NCBI GenBank assembly: GCA_964353855.1
Contig: CAYGWX010000005.1
Coordinates: 26,432-90,431, forward strand
Length of the DNA stretch: 64,000 bases
Direction: 5' to 3'
Source of the DNA: CAYGWX01 sp964353855 [NCBI: uncultured bacterium]
GTDB taxonomy: Bacteria > Edwardsbacteria > CAYGWX01
Shown here: one piece after another, positions 40,117-50,364 of the stretch
How the letters are laid out: each line of letters begins with the position of its first letter
Numbering within the stretch: the first letter of the stretch is position 1
Translations under genes and position numbers: made by a program
The notes under the pieces: generated by a model
What the model was told of the DNA's origin: nothing
Seen by the model: the letters and a program-made list of their open reading frames with translations, nothing else
The model's database searches: none

Positions 40117-41850
40117 TTATCCTACGCCGTCGGCATATCCCCGGAGCTTCTGGCTCCGGCTGGGATGCCTTAGCTTGCGCAGGGCCTTGACCTCGATCTG
40201 CCTCACTCGCTCACGGGTTACGTTGAACATCACTCCGACCTCCTCCAGGGTGCGCGGATATCCGTCCCCGATCCCAAAACGAAGGCGGATCACTCGCTCC
40301 TCCCGCTTAGTCAGGGTGGAGAGGACCTGTTCGATCTGGTCCTGCAACAAGAGGTAGGCCGCGGATCGGGTGGGCGAAGAGGCCGCGGGGTCCTCCACGA
40401 AGTCCCCGAAGTGGCTGTCCTCATCCTCCCCGATGGGCTTGTCCAATGAGATGGGCTCTTGGGCCACCTTCAGGATGGCTTTTACCCGTTCCGAGGCCAT
40501 CTCCAGACGCTCCGCGATCTCTTCCGGAGAGGGCTCCCGGCCAAGCTCCTGGACCAGCTTCCGGGAGGCCTTCACCACCCGGTTGATGGCATCGATCATG
40601 TGCACCGGCACTCGGATGGTTCGAGCCTGGTCCGCGATCGCCCGAGTGATCGCCTGCCGGATCCACCAAGTGGCATAGGTCGAGAACTTGTAGCCCTTGC
40701 GGTAGTTGAACTTGTCTACGGCCTTCATTAAGCCGGAGTTTCCCTCCTGGATCAGATCCGAGAACTCCAGGCCGCGGTTGGCGTAGCGCTTGGCCGTGGA
40801 GATAACCAGCCGCACGTTGGCTTCTACCATCTCCCGCTTAGCCCGCTGAACGGCTTCCTCGTGCTCGGAGATGGTGTCCAGGATATGGCGGATCTCGAGG
40901 ACCGACCGGCCAGCGTCGGTTTCCAGCAGGCGGATCTTCCTCTTGGCCACCCCGATCCTCGCCAGGTGTTCCCGACGGAGGCTCTCCAGTTCGCGGAGGT
41001 GCGGAGCCTGCTTTTTCTGCTCTGGCGCTCGCTTTCGAGCAATCGCCCCTCGTTCCTCCCAGACGTGGGCGATCTCCTGCTCGAAGCCCTGAATCTCCTC
41101 ATAATGGGCATCAGCCTCCCTGATCATCTTTCGGAGCCAAACCACGGCCCCGTCCAGCAGACGGGGGTGGAGCCGGAGGGCGGCCATCTGGGTGGCCACC
41201 TCCTCGCGCTTCTCTGCGATCTTCGCCTGAAGAACGTCTAAGCGCCTTTCGGAGAGGCCGTCGCGGCTCTTTCGGGTCAGGCGCTCCAAGTCCTGGGTCG
41301 AGCGCCGGGCCTTGCGAATCAAGGCGAGGGCTCGCTGCCGCTCCCGCCAACCGGAGTACCGCGGGCTCCAGCCCCCCAGGTCGATCTGGATGAAATCCTC
41401 CAGCGGGATCTTGCCTTTTTCCACGCGTCGAACCTCCTCCAGGAAGTCCTTCATGCAGGAGTTGCAGGAGAAGACCAAGCGCACGACTTCCCGCTTGTTG
41501 GCGTCGATCCGCATCGCGATTTCGGTCTCGCGGTCCCGGTCCAAGAGCGGCACCCGACCGATCTCCCGCAGGTAGGTTCGCACGGGATCATCGAAGCGGG
41601 TGATCGGCTCCGGGGGGCCCGGCTCCCGGCGCCGCCTCTTGACCTCGACCTTGACCGCAGCGACCTGCTCCTCGGAATCCACCACCTCGATTCCCATTTC
41701 CCGGAGCATCATCATGATGTTGTCGATCTCGTCCGGGGAGATGATGTCCTCGGGCAGGATCTCGTTGATCGTCTGATAGGTGATGAGCTTCTTGGCTTTC
41801 CCGATGGCGATGAGCTTGTTGATCCGTTTCTTGAGCATCGCCCGATTCAT
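40117..41850 (-). CDS. rpoD: Primary RNA polymerase sigma factor (sigma-70)
   Basis: A 577-aa protein with GGAGG upstream. Region 1.1 spans residues 1-65, region 1.2 is [20 protein letters not shown], followed by a non-conserved insert (about 130-320). Region 2 contains [47 protein letters not shown], region 3 [14 protein letters not shown], region 4.2 [21 protein letters not shown]. Overlaps the dnaG stop by 4 bp, giving the familiar dnaG-rpoD pairing. The consensus -35/-10 sites seen in this window match its expected specificity. Confidence 0.98.
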   Translation of the reverse strand: MNRAMLKKRINKLIAIGKAKKLITYQTINEILPEDIISPDEIDNIMMMLREMGIEVVDSEEQVAAVKVEVKRRRREPGPPEPITRFDDPVRTYLREIGRVPLLDRDRETEIAMRIDANKREVVRLVFSCNSCMKDFLEEVRRVEKGKIPLEDFIQIDLGGWSPRYSGWRERQRALALIRKARRSTQDLERLTRKSRDGLSERRLDVLQAKIAEKREEVATQMAALRLHPRLLDGAVVWLRKMIREADAHYEEIQGFEQEIAHVWEERGAIARKRAPEQKKQAPHLRELESLRREHLARIGVAKRKIRLLETDAGRSVLEIRHILDTISEHEEAVQRAKREMVEANVRLVISTAKRYANRGLEFSDLIQEGNSGLMKAVDKFNYRKGYKFSTYATWWIRQAITRAIADQARTIRVPVHMIDAINRVVKASRKLVQELGREPSPEEIAERLEMASERVKAILKVAQEPISLDKPIGEDEDSHFGDFVEDPAASSPTRSAAYLLLQDQIEQVLSTLTKREERVIRLRFGIGDGYPRTLEEVGVMFNVTRERVRQIEVKALRKLRHPSRSQKLRGYADGVG

Positions 41851-43577
41851 TTTCTCTCACCTCCTTTGAGCAGGCCTTGGTATTTCGAGGTTAGGCTCCG
41901 GGCAGCCGCTTGGTCCTTGGTACGTTCCGCCTCGGCGATGGCGCCCAGCAGGTCGTGCGAGCGCGCTTTCGTCCTCAGGTGCTTCAGCTCGTTCAGGCAC
42001 TTTTCGAACAAGCGCTCCTCCTGTTCTTCTTTCTCCTGAAAGGCCCAGGAAGCCACCATTCGCTGGGATTCCTCGGATCCCAGCCAGCTCATGAAATCGG
42101 CGGAGTCCGTCCTTTTCCCCTTGGCGAGCAGGGCATAAACCTCCAGGACGACCCCGTCCCGGAAGGGGTCCTCGCCCAGAATCTCGCGGACCGGATCCAT
42201 TCGCTCCGGCTGCTTGGCCAGTAAACGCAGAACCTCCCGCTCCAGCGCCATCTCACGTGTACTCCTTGCCTTGGGCGTTGGCATGGGCAGAGCCCCGCCT
42301 GTTTTCTTCGCCAGGCTCCGGGAGAGCACCGCCTCGGAGAGCCCGACCTTCCCCGCCAGTTTCTGCAGGTAGAGCCGCTGCCGGATTTCGTCCTTGAACC
42401 TCGCCAGCAGCTCCAGGAGTTCCTTCACCGCCCGGGACTTCCCCGCCGGGCTAGCCAGATCGTAGGTCTTGGCCAGCCGGTCCAGCTCGAAGTCGATCAG
42501 ATCCCGTTTCTCGCTTAATGCCCGCTCCAGACCCTCCCGCCCTTCCTCCCGAAGGAGACGGTCCGGGTCCATTCCTGGAGGGGGCGTCGCCACATAGATA
42601 TCCAGGTCAACTTCAAGGAGCGCCTCGAAAGCCCGGCGGACGGCTTTTTGGCCGGCCTCGTCGTTGTCGTAGAACAAAACCGCTTCGCTGGCGAACCGGC
42701 CGACCAGTCTGGCCTGGTCCGGAGTAAACGCCGTGCCCAACGTGGCCACGATGTTTTTGACCCCGGCCTGATAGGGAGATAGGAAGTCCAGATAACCCTC
42801 TACCACCACGGCGTTCCCGGCGTCCCGGATCGTTCCCTTGGTCTGAAACAAACCGTAAAGAAGCCGCCCCTTTTGGTAGATCGCTGTCTCCGGGGAGTTC
42901 AGATACTTCGGCTCCTCCTTCTCGTCCAGCCTCCGTCCCCCGAACCCCGCGACCTTGCCCGAGAGGTTTACGATTGGAAACATCAGGCGGTGCCGGAAGC
43001 GGTCGTAGAACCCCTCCTTCCCTTCGCGGGCCAGAACGAGGCCCGCCCTCTCCAGGGATCGAGGCTGATGGTTATCCGCCAGCGCAGCTTTGATTAGCCC
43101 ATCCCAAGAGGGCAGAGCGTAACCCAACCCGAAGGTTTCCGCTACGTCCTCGCTGAGGCCGCGCTGGGCCAGATAGTCGCGCGCCTCGCGGCCCTGCGCT
43201 CCTTTCAGGTTCCGCTGGAAGCACCTCGCGGCATAAGCGTTGGCCGCATATACGGCCTCCGATTCCTCGCTTCTTCCCCCGTCCTCCCTGGGCAAGGACA
43301 AACCAGCCCGCTTGGCTAGGAACCGCACGGCATCAGCGAAACCCATTCGCTCGTGCTGCATGAGGAAACTGTAGACGTTCCCCCCCGCACCACATCCGAA
43401 GCAATGATAAACCTGCTTCTCCGGGCTCACCACGAAGGAGGGCGTCCGCTCAGCATGGAACGGACAGCGGGCTTTGAAGTGGCGTCCGACCCGCTTCAGG
43501 GGCACGTACATCGCAATCACGTCCACGAGGTCGTTCCGCTCTCTAATCTCCTCAATCAGGCGATCGGGAAAGCGCAT
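41847..43577 (-). CDS. dnaG: DNA primase
   Basis: A 576-aa protein. The zinc-binding domain is [29 protein letters not shown] near residue 39. The RNA polymerase core has YPDRF-like region [13 protein letters not shown], and the TOPRIM motifs are [11 protein letters not shown] and [13 protein letters not shown]. The C-terminal third resembles the helicase-binding domain ([16 protein letters not shown]). It synthesises RNA primers at the fork. It lies 10 bp after the alpha-CTD-like gene and overlaps rpoD. Confidence 0.98.
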   Translation of the reverse strand: MRFPDRLIEEIRERNDLVDVIAMYVPLKRVGRHFKARCPFHAERTPSFVVSPEKQVYHCFGCGAGGNVYSFLMQHERMGFADAVRFLAKRAGLSLPREDGGRSEESEAVYAANAYAARCFQRNLKGAQGREARDYLAQRGLSEDVAETFGLGYALPSWDGLIKAALADNHQPRSLERAGLVLAREGKEGFYDRFRHRLMFPIVNLSGKVAGFGGRRLDEKEEPKYLNSPETAIYQKGRLLYGLFQTKGTIRDAGNAVVVEGYLDFLSPYQAGVKNIVATLGTAFTPDQARLVGRFASEAVLFYDNDEAGQKAVRRAFEALLEVDLDIYVATPPPGMDPDRLLREEGREGLERALSEKRDLIDFELDRLAKTYDLASPAGKSRAVKELLELLARFKDEIRQRLYLQKLAGKVGLSEAVLSRSLAKKTGGALPMPTPKARSTREMALEREVLRLLAKQPERMDPVREILGEDPFRDGVVLEVYALLAKGKRTDSADFMSWLGSEESQRMVASWAFQEKEEQEERLFEKCLNELKHLRTKARSHDLLGAIAEAERTKDQAAARSLTSKYQGLLKGGERK

Positions 43578-43587
43578 CCCCCTCCGG

Positions 43588-44709
43588 CTATCGCTCGTTA
43601 AGCGAGCTGTAGTTCCGGCCGCGCTTTCCCGGTGAGACGCGCACTTTTCCCCGTGCCACCAGACTGTCCAGGGTCATCTGCGCCGTGGAGTAACTTACCC
43701 CCAGAACCTTCTCCACCTGGCCGATCCCCATCGTACCGTGCTTTTTCATGTGCCGAACCAGAACCTCACCCCGCAGCCTGCGGCGGTGGTCGCCCTCCGC
43801 GATCATGCGCTCCCGCCAGGCCTCGGTCCGCTCCGGGGTCCAGAACCCTCCTCGCTGGGGAATGGGAATCCCCCGCGCCCTGCGGAACTCCTCGATCGAC
43901 CCCCAGATTTTGCGGATGCGGGGCAGGAGCTTCTTCCAGCGTCGGGAGCGGAACAGCTCGGTGCTGGAGGGGTCATGCCCGAATTCCCTGCGGCAGGCCT
44001 TGTATTCGGTCAGGGTTCTTTCCAGCCTGCTCTTCCGCCTGAGCTCGCCCATATCGATCTTGTAGGCCTGCATCAGGAACTTCACTTCCCAGCGCTTTAG
44101 GCGGTAGCGGTTCTTCAACTGCTCCACACTGCCCAGCTCCTTCAGGGCCGCCTTGAGCCTCCCCGGCGTCCACTCTCTGCGCAGGGTCTTCCTGCGGGCT
44201 GAGGAGGCCGGCTCCCAGTTGATCCAGCGCCGCTCCCGACCCCGCTCCAGGATCTGTCGCACCCGCTCCCGAGAGAGGTCCAGCTTTCGCCCCACCGCGG
44301 CATAGGTCCCCAGGGCATAGAACAGCTTGACGATGTGGTGGGTCCTTACGGTGTTCCGTTCGATCATCCGCCGGCTCTGCCCGGGCTGAGGAAGCGGCAG
44401 ATCCCTCTTCCGGCAGAGGTAGCGTTCGGCCTCCTCCCGCAGAAGCCCCAGGGAGATTTTCCCCAAGTTCCGGAGCGACAACAGCGTGGTGGAGGGAGTG
44501 GCGAGAAGCTGCCCCATGTTTTTCACCTTGAGCGTCCGGAGAGCGTTCAGGCTTCTCCGGTTCAGCTCCAAGGCCGAGAGCGGAACCTCGTAAAGCCCCT
44601 CCGACCGGATCCACGCATCCTGTTCCGCCTCCAGCCTGCCCCGCCGGAAGAGCGGGCAGGAGTTCAACAGTCTCTGCAATTCTTCGAGTTTCTCGTTCTT
44701 CCTTTTCAT
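43588..44709 (-). CDS. Alpha-CTD-like domain fused to helix-turn-helix modules, putative transcription regulator
   Basis: A 373-aa basic protein from the ATG at 44709, overlapping the mutS2 stop by 4 bp. Residues about 44-98 align with the RNA polymerase alpha C-terminal domain (LELNRRSLNALR ... MGQLLATP ... LLSLRNLGKISLGLLREE). DNA-contact positions equivalent to E. coli R265, N268, N294, G296 and S299 are kept; K298 is Ile. Residues about 120-165 contain a sigma-4-like HTH (VGRKLDLSRERVRQILERG). Residues about 245-300 look like a homing-endonuclease-associated repeat (EYKACRREFGHDPSS ... IWGSIEEFRRARGI). The C-terminus is a winged helix (MGIGQVEKVLGVSYSTAQMTLDSLVARG). No named family is recognised. 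A DNA-binding regulator is the likely role. Confidence 0.72.
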   Translation of the reverse strand: MKRKNEKLEELQRLLNSCPLFRRGRLEAEQDAWIRSEGLYEVPLSALELNRRSLNALRTLKVKNMGQLLATPSTTLLSLRNLGKISLGLLREEAERYLCRKRDLPLPQPGQSRRMIERNTVRTHHIVKLFYALGTYAAVGRKLDLSRERVRQILERGRERRWINWEPASSARRKTLRREWTPGRLKAALKELGSVEQLKNRYRLKRWEVKFLMQAYKIDMGELRRKSRLERTLTEYKACRREFGHDPSSTELFRSRRWKKLLPRIRKIWGSIEEFRRARGIPIPQRGGFWTPERTEAWRERMIAEGDHRRRLRGEVLVRHMKKHGTMGIGQVEKVLGVSYSTAQMTLDSLVARGKVRVSPGKRGRNYSSLNER

Positions 44710-47060
44710 GTAAGTTCCACTATAGTGACCCCGGTCCCACCCTCGTCCCACTCTCCAAGCCGGTGGGCTTTCACACGAGGGTCCTCATCCAAAGTCTCTT
44801 TCACTTTCTGGCGCAAGATCCCGGATCCCTTTCCGTGGACCACCCTCACCCGCTTCAACCCGACCCATTCCGCCTCGTCCAAGTATTGATCCAGCTTCTC
44901 CAAAGCCTCGTCAGTCCTGAAACCCAGGAGAAGCAGCTCCGGAGAAACGGTTCGGTCGGTGTCATAAGTGACCCTAGCCCTCCCTGGCTCAGCCTCGTTC
45001 GCCCCGCCCGCCCGACGGGAAAGCGAGGAAAGGGGAAGCTCGATCCTGATCCCTCCGGCCTCCACCCGGGCCTTCTTCCCGGAAAAGGAGAGCAGGACGC
45101 CCTCCCGGTTCATGCGCTCCACCCAGACGGTCTCTCCGACCCGCGGGTCCTCCAGGGGCTTCATCAAGCCCTGTATTTTCCCGGGATCCTCTTCGTTCGC
45201 CGTTTTTTTCTCCTCCTCGGCAATAGCCTGCCTCGCCTGTGCAAGGGTTTCCTTTGTTGCCCGCTCTTCCTTAAGTCTGGCCACAACCTCTTCTAATTTC
45301 TGTTTGGTTTCTTGAATCAGGGCCCGGGTCTCCTCCCGAGACCGCTCCTTGATAGCTGTCGCTTCCTCTTTGGCCTGCTTCAGCTTGGCCTCATAGGCCG
45401 ATTTGTCTCTCTCCAGCTCCCGGCGCCTCTGGGCAAGGCTCTCCCTTTCCTGCTCGACCTGGCGCACCCGCCCCTCCAGGCTTTGGATCAGCTCGTCCAG
45501 CTTCAGCCCCTCCGGGCTGACCATCCGCTTGGCCTCGGAGATGACCCGGAGGGGAAGCCCCAATCGTTCGGCGATTTCCATGGCGTAGCTTCCCCCCGGG
45601 ACCCCCATTTGCAACCGGTAGCTCGGCGACAGGGTCTCGCGGTCGAACTCCATGGAGGCGTTCTCCATTTGAGGATGAGAATGCGCGAAAACCTTCAGGC
45701 TGCCATAGTGCGTCGTGGCCACGACCCTGGCCCCCCGCTCGCAGAGTTCGTCCAGAACCGCCATGGCCAAGGCCGCTCCCTCGTTGGGGTCGGTGCCCAC
45801 TCCCACCTCGTCCATGAGCACCAGGGAGTTCTCATCCGCGGCGTTGAGCACTTTGGCGACTTCCCGGATGTGCGAGGAAAAGGTGGATAGGGACTGCTCG
45901 ATGGACTGCTCGTCCCCGATATCCGCGTAGATGGTCTCGAAGACCCCGAGCACGCTCCCTTCCTGGGCCGGGACCGGCATCCCGGACTGGGCCATCAGGA
46001 CCAGGAGCCCAACGGTCTTGAGCGCTACGGTCTTACCCCCGGTGTTCGGACCCGTGATCACCAGGGTCGTAAACCCCTGGCCGAGGGACAGGTTCAGGGG
46101 CACGACCTTCTCCCGACCCAGGGCTTTGAGCAAGAGGGGGTGCCTTCCGTCTTGAAGATCGATCCTTCCCTCGCTGTTCACCAAGGGCTCCACGGCCCCC
46201 AGCGAGTTCGCGAAGTTCGCCTTGGCATAAAGCACATCCATCTCGGTCAGAAGCTCCAGATTGTGCTGAATTGCCTCCAGGCCCTCTCGCACCCCTCCGG
46301 AAAGCTCGCCCAGGATTCGCTCCACCTCACGCTTCTCCTTAACCTCCAACTCCCGAAGTTTGTTGTTCATCTCCACGGTGGCCAGGGGCTCCAAGAACAC
46401 GGTGGCCCCGGACGAGGAGGTGTCGTGCACGATCCCTTTGATTCTTCCTTTCTCCTCAGCCCGGACCGGGATGACATAACGGTTCTCCCTCACGGTAATG
46501 ATGGCATCCTGCGCGGCCCTGGTCCCCACCTGGGAACTCAGGAGGGAAGAAAGCTTTTCGTGGATCCGGTTCCGGATCACAAGTTTCTCCTTCCGAATTC
46601 CCTTGAGCGCACCGCTGGCCCGGTCCAAGACCTCCCCCTCCGGGGAGAGGGCGTGCTCCACGGCCTTCTCGATGTCCTCGAAGACCGCAATCGGTCGGGC
46701 CGCCTCCGCGAGCCGCGGGATATGCTCCTTCTTGGCCAGGATGGCTCTCTTGGCTCTGCGGCAGGCCGCCAAGGTCATGGCCACGTCCAGGAGCTCCCTT
46801 GCCGAGAGGCTCGCCCCTTCCGCCCTGAGGCGTAGAAGCGGTTCCCGGATGTCTTTGACCCCCTCCAAACCCAGGCCCTCCCCGAACGCCACGAGCTTCC
46901 TCATCTCTGCGGTCTGGGCCAAGCTCTCCCGGACGGTTTCCAAGTCCGTCTCCGGCCGGATGAACAGCGCCGCCTCCCTCCCCAGATCCGAAGCCGCCCG
47001 TCCGGAAAGCATCTGCCTCACCTTGTCGAATTCCAGGATCTCTATGGCGTGCGCATCCAT
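44706..47060 (-). CDS. mutS2: Endonuclease MutS2
   Basis: A 784-aa protein. MutS-type ATPase core with P-loop TGPNTGGKTVALKT at 337-350, Walker B/Asp box VLMDEVGVGTDPNEGAALA, and THYGSLK. A long coiled coil covers about residues 510-620. The C-terminal Smr endonuclease domain contains LLLLGFRTDEALEKLDQYLDEA and RVRVVHGKGSGILRQKV. MutS2 limits recombination and, in some bacteria, rescues collided ribosomes. It is full length. It follows cvpA by 4 bp, as in many genomes. Confidence 0.97.
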   Translation of the reverse strand: MDAHAIEILEFDKVRQMLSGRAASDLGREAALFIRPETDLETVRESLAQTAEMRKLVAFGEGLGLEGVKDIREPLLRLRAEGASLSARELLDVAMTLAACRRAKRAILAKKEHIPRLAEAARPIAVFEDIEKAVEHALSPEGEVLDRASGALKGIRKEKLVIRNRIHEKLSSLLSSQVGTRAAQDAIITVRENRYVIPVRAEEKGRIKGIVHDTSSSGATVFLEPLATVEMNNKLRELEVKEKREVERILGELSGGVREGLEAIQHNLELLTEMDVLYAKANFANSLGAVEPLVNSEGRIDLQDGRHPLLLKALGREKVVPLNLSLGQGFTTLVITGPNTGGKTVALKTVGLLVLMAQSGMPVPAQEGSVLGVFETIYADIGDEQSIEQSLSTFSSHIREVAKVLNAADENSLVLMDEVGVGTDPNEGAALAMAVLDELCERGARVVATTHYGSLKVFAHSHPQMENASMEFDRETLSPSYRLQMGVPGGSYAMEIAERLGLPLRVISEAKRMVSPEGLKLDELIQSLEGRVRQVEQERESLAQRRRELERDKSAYEAKLKQAKEEATAIKERSREETRALIQETKQKLEEVVARLKEERATKETLAQARQAIAEEEKKTANEEDPGKIQGLMKPLEDPRVGETVWVERMNREGVLLSFSGKKARVEAGGIRIELPLSSLSRRAGGANEAEPGRARVTYDTDRTVSPELLLLGFRTDEALEKLDQYLDEAEWVGLKRVRVVHGKGSGILRQKVKETLDEDPRVKAHRLGEWDEGGTGVTIVELT

Positions 47061-47064
47061 CGTT

Positions 47065-47691
47065 CTAACGCTTTGCTTTCAGGCTGTCCGACCGTTTGAC
47101 CGCCGAGCTGTCCAATGGTTTTGTCTGGGCCTCCCCAACCATCTTTTTTATCTGCTCAACTTGGGTGCTGACGGGTTCTCTCGCCTGGGTCATGAAGCGT
47201 TCGTAAAGAGAGCGAAGCCCCGGGCCGATGACCTTGGTGGCCTCGTAAGCCATCGGAGCCACCTGCCTCACCCCTTCGGCTGCAAGCGAACCTTCCACCT
47301 TCTCGGCCCAAGGCTTGGGCAGGGGAGCCAAGGTCAAGACCAGGAGGCAGATCGAGAGCAGGAGCCCGCCCTTGAGCAGCCCCAAGGCAACTCCGCCCAG
47401 GCGGTCCAAGATGGCTAAGGGCGAAGCCTTGATGAGCTTCCGGAGCAGGAATCCGGCCAAATGAAACAGCAGGAAGACTCCCACGAGGATGACCAGAAAG
47501 GTTAGGGCTTCCCGGGCCGGAATCGAAAGCTTCGGAAAGAGCCCTGCCGCGGCCTTGGTGAAGCGCATCGCGGTCCAGAACGCGACCACGAGACCGATGA
47601 AGCCAATAACCTCCTTGAGCAGCCCCTTCCTGAAACCCAGCAGCATGAACATCGCAAGGATGATCACCAAAACGAGATCAATCCCGTTCAT
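47065..47691 (-). CDS. CvpA-family membrane protein
   Basis: A 208-aa protein with four hydrophobic segments in the first 130 residues. N-terminal signature: IDLVLVIILAMFMLLGFRKGLLKEVIGFIGLVVAFWTAMRF. The C-terminal 70 residues are a polar tail. CvpA proteins are linked to colicin V production and envelope homeostasis, and often sit beside mutS2, as here. Confidence 0.9.
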   Translation of the reverse strand: MNGIDLVLVIILAMFMLLGFRKGLLKEVIGFIGLVVAFWTAMRFTKAAAGLFPKLSIPAREALTFLVILVGVFLLFHLAGFLLRKLIKASPLAILDRLGGVALGLLKGGLLLSICLLVLTLAPLPKPWAEKVEGSLAAEGVRQVAPMAYEATKVIGPGLRSLYERFMTQAREPVSTQVEQIKKMVGEAQTKPLDSSAVKRSDSLKAKR

Positions 47692-47712
47692 CCGTTACTC
47701 CTCGCTTTTCTT

Positions 47713-48054
47713 TTAACCCGGGGGCCACCCCAGTCCCCGTCCGCCCAAGAGGTGCAGGTGCAGGTGAAAAACCGTCTGCCCCGCATCCCGGTTGGTGTTG
47801 AAAAGCGTCCGGTATCCCCTGGCGTCGATGCCTCTTTCCCTGGCAATCTCCTTGGCTACCCGATGCAGGTGGCCGACCAGGGCTTCATCCTCTGGGGTCA
47901 TCTCAGCCAATGAGGTGATGTGCTTGCGGGGCACGACCAGCACATGCGTCGGAGCCTGGGGACGGATATCCTCAAAAGCAATGGCCAACTCATCCTGGTA
48001 AACGACCTCGGAAGGCCTCTTCCCGGCGATGATGTCACAGAAAAGACAGCCCAA
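47713..48054 (-). CDS. HIT-family nucleotide-binding hydrolase (HinT-like)
   Basis: A 113-aa protein with a TTG start at 48054 preceded by AAGGGGAG. N-terminal CLFCDIIAGKRPSEVVYQDELAIAFEDI and histidine triad HLHLHLLGG. HinT-type enzymes hydrolyse aminoacyl or purine nucleoside phosphoramidates. It lies 21 bp upstream of cvpA. The preceding gap carries an 11-bp array. Confidence 0.95.
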   Translation of the reverse strand: MGCLFCDIIAGKRPSEVVYQDELAIAFEDIRPQAPTHVLVVPRKHITSLAEMTPEDEALVGHLHRVAKEIARERGIDARGYRTLFNTNRDAGQTVFHLHLHLLGGRGLGWPPG

Positions 48055-48089
48055 GATCTCCCCTTAAAGATGGAGAGACATCTGCGCTC

Positions 48090-48133
48090 GGATAGGAGTA
48101 GATTAGGAGTGGATTGGGAGTAGGATAAGGGTA
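48090..48133. repeat. 11-bp tandem repeat array, 4 units
   Basis: Units GGATAGGAGTA, GATTAGGAGTG, GATTGGGAGTA and GGATAAGGGTA, without phase slip. It lies between the stop of rsmE and the start of the HIT gene. Sense RNA reads TACTCCTAATC-like, pyrimidine-rich and G-free. Confidence 0.9.
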
Positions 48134-48188
48134 AGGACCTCCCGTATTCCTCATACAGCCCTTTTGTAAGCCTCTCATGCGCCTTCTC

Positions 48189-48917
48189 CTACCCCAGATC
48201 TCCCAACTCGTGCAAAACCAAGGCTGTGGCCAGCACCCCCGCAGTCTCCGTGCGCAACTTCCGGGTCCCCATGGAAAAGGTGGCGATGTGCCTCGATTGA
48301 GCCAGACTCACCTCTTCCTGGCTGAAGCCTCCCTCCGGCCCGACCAGGACCAGAACTCTACGAACTTCCTTTTTCGGCCGCATTAGGTCCCGGAGTTTCT
48401 GTCGTTCGTCCTCCCAGGCCAGAAGGGCCAGATCGAACTCCTTGGCCCGCAGCACCACGTCCCGGAACTCGCACACTTTCTCGATCGCGGGCAGCACCGA
48501 ACGCTCGGACTGCTTCATCGCCGAGATCGCGATCTTCCGCCAGCGCTCCCTTCGCCCTTCCTCCTCCAGGACCACCACGGTCCGCTCCGTGGTCATCGGG
48601 AGGATCCCCGCCACCCCGACCTCGGTCGCCTTCTCCACGACCAGGTCGAAGTGCGCCCCCTTGGCCAGGGCCTGTGCCAGAACCACTTGGGCGATGGGCT
48701 CAGCCGTACGTCTCCTTCGGGCTTTGATCCGGCACTCCACCCGTTCCGGGGAGAGGGTTTCCACGCTGGCGTCATACTCCCCTCCAGTACCGTCCACGAC
48801 CGCGATCACGTCTCCGATCCGGTGCCGCATCACCCGCGTCAGGTGATGCGCCTCCTCCCCGATGAGGAGGAGGGTATCTCCTTTGATGTCTTCAGGCGGA
48901 CAGTAGAAAGCAGGCAT
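48189..48917 (-). CDS. rsmE: 16S rRNA (uracil-1498-N3)-methyltransferase RsmE
   Basis: A 242-aa protein from the ATG at 48917, giving the usual N-terminus MPAFYCPPEDIKGDTLLLIGEEAHHLTRVMRHRIGD; longer in-frame starts lie inside dnaJ. SPOUT-fold motifs: AQALAKGAHFDLVVEKATEVGV, RWRKIAISAMKQSERSVLP, VLVGPEGGFSQEEV and MGTRKLRTETAGVLATALV (knot). It methylates U1498 of 16S rRNA. It follows dnaJ by 22 bp. Confidence 0.96.
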   Translation of the reverse strand: MPAFYCPPEDIKGDTLLLIGEEAHHLTRVMRHRIGDVIAVVDGTGGEYDASVETLSPERVECRIKARRRRTAEPIAQVVLAQALAKGAHFDLVVEKATEVGVAGILPMTTERTVVVLEEEGRRERWRKIAISAMKQSERSVLPAIEKVCEFRDVVLRAKEFDLALLAWEDERQKLRDLMRPKKEVRRVLVLVGPEGGFSQEEVSLAQSRHIATFSMGTRKLRTETAGVLATALVLHELGDLG

Positions 48918-48939
48918 CCGGCGGTTTTGAAATACCTGT

Positions 48940-50136
48940 TTAACCCCCGAAGGAATCCCGGATCCGGGCGAACAGACCCTTCTGGGCTTTCGGGACCCTG
49001 GGATTTTCCTGCCTGCCCAGGTCCTGGAACAGCTTTTTTTCTTCGCTCGTGAGCTTGCTGGGAGTCCAGGCCACGACCTCTGCATACTCATCCCCCGCCC
49101 CTCTTCCGGAGAGGTGAGGGATTCCCTTTCCGCGCAGGCGGAAGACCCGTCCGCTCTGGGTTCCGGCCGGGACCGTCATCTTGACCTTCCCGTCCAGGGT
49201 CGGGACCTCCACCTCTGCGCCCAGGGCCAGCTGACTGAAGGATACCGGCACTTGGCAGAGGATGTCGTCCTCCCGCCGCTCGAAGACATCGTGCTCCTTC
49301 TCTTCGATATGGACCAGCACGTCCCCCGGCGGTCCGCCCTTGGGCCCCACGTTCCCCTTGCCCCGGATCGGGATGTAGTTGCCGCTCGCCACCCCGGCAG
49401 GTACCTTTACCGTGAAGATGATTTCCTTTTTCACCCGGCCCTCACCCCCGCACTGCTCGCAGGGCGTGGCAATGACCTCCCCGTCCCCGTGGCAGTGGGG
49501 GCAGGGTGAGACATTCACGAACTGGCCGAAGAAGGACCGCGAAACCTGCCGGATCTGGCCCGAACCCTGGCAGGTCGGACAGGTCTTGGCCCCGGTCCCG
49601 ACCTTGGCCCCGCTCCCCCCGCAAGCCTCGCAACGATCCAGCCGTTTAAGCTTGATCGTTTTCTCGACCCCTCCCGCGATCTCCTCGAGGGTGAGGCTGA
49701 GCCGCACTTGCAGGTCCGACCCCTGTCTTCCCGCCTCCCTGCGGTAGGCTGTCCGCCCTCCGCCCAAGGTGCCCCCGAAGAAGGCATCGAAGATACTCCC
49801 TCCGCCGCCCAGCCCTGAGAACAGGTCCCCGAAGATGTCGCGCAGGTCGTCCTGGTGGCTGAAGTCCTGCCAGGTGAACCCGCCTGGGCGGAAGGCCCCC
49901 GAGACCCCCTCGTGTCCGAAGCGGTCGTAGGTCCCCCTCTTCTCCTTGTCCATCAGGACCTCGTAGGCCTCGGAGAGCTCCTTGAACTTCTCCTCGGCCT
50001 CCTTGGGATGGTCGCGGTTCAGGTCCGGGTGGTGCTTCTTGGCCAGGGTGCGGTAGGCCGCCTTGATCTGCTCCTCGGTGGCATCCCGGCCGACGCCAAG
50101 AACCTCGTAGTAATCCCGCTTCGTGCTCGTGGGCAT
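48940..50136 (-). CDS. dnaJ: Molecular chaperone DnaJ
   Basis: A 398-aa full type I DnaJ. J domain with HPD ([10 protein letters not shown]) at about residue 35, Gly/Phe-rich linker, four zinc motifs ([32 protein letters not shown]), then the client-binding C-terminal domains ([20 protein letters not shown]). It stimulates DnaK ATPase and delivers clients. No Shine-Dalgarno sequence precedes the ATG; instead the 228-bp gap to dnaK is filled by hairpin repeats. Confidence 0.98.
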   Translation of the reverse strand: MPTSTKRDYYEVLGVGRDATEEQIKAAYRTLAKKHHPDLNRDHPKEAEEKFKELSEAYEVLMDKEKRGTYDRFGHEGVSGAFRPGGFTWQDFSHQDDLRDIFGDLFSGLGGGGSIFDAFFGGTLGGGRTAYRREAGRQGSDLQVRLSLTLEEIAGGVEKTIKLKRLDRCEACGGSGAKVGTGAKTCPTCQGSGQIRQVSRSFFGQFVNVSPCPHCHGDGEVIATPCEQCGGEGRVKKEIIFTVKVPAGVASGNYIPIRGKGNVGPKGGPPGDVLVHIEEKEHDVFERREDDILCQVPVSFSQLALGAEVEVPTLDGKVKMTVPAGTQSGRVFRLRGKGIPHLSGRGAGDEYAEVVAWTPSKLTSEEKKLFQDLGRQENPRVPKAQKGLFARIRDSFGG

Positions 50137-50185
50137 GCGCTTTTAAATACGCCTAAGTCCCTTAAAAACCACAGCCTTGCTCAAT

Positions 50186-50353
50186 TCCATAACTTTTTTC
50201 GTGGACTCCCCAACTTTCTTGGGGGACTCCCCAAGTTTTTTGGGGAACTCCGCAATTTTCTTAGGGAACCCCGCAACTTTCTTGCGGGACTCCGCAACTT
50301 TCTTGCGGGACTCCGCAACTTTCTTGGGGAACCCCGTAACTTTCTTGGGGAAC
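50186..50353. repeat. Tandem array of eight 21-bp hairpin units between dnaK and dnaJ
   Basis: Eight 21-bp units in exact register. The core is CCGCAACTTTCTTGCGG or CCCCAACTTTCTTGGGG: a 6-7 bp stem with a 5-nt loop. The stem third base changes together on both arms in several units (CCCCAA/TTGGGG versus CCGCAA/TTGCGG), while units 50249, 50312 and 50333 are imperfect. In the dnaK-dnaJ transcript this is a chain of small stem-loops with A-rich loops. Confidence 0.95.
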
Positions 50354-50364
50354 TCTCGCCTGAC

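Noticed and set aside
50186-50353. The dnaK-dnaJ repeats as a CRISPR array
   Set aside because: The repeats are contiguous 21-bp units with no unique spacers, and no cas genes are nearby.
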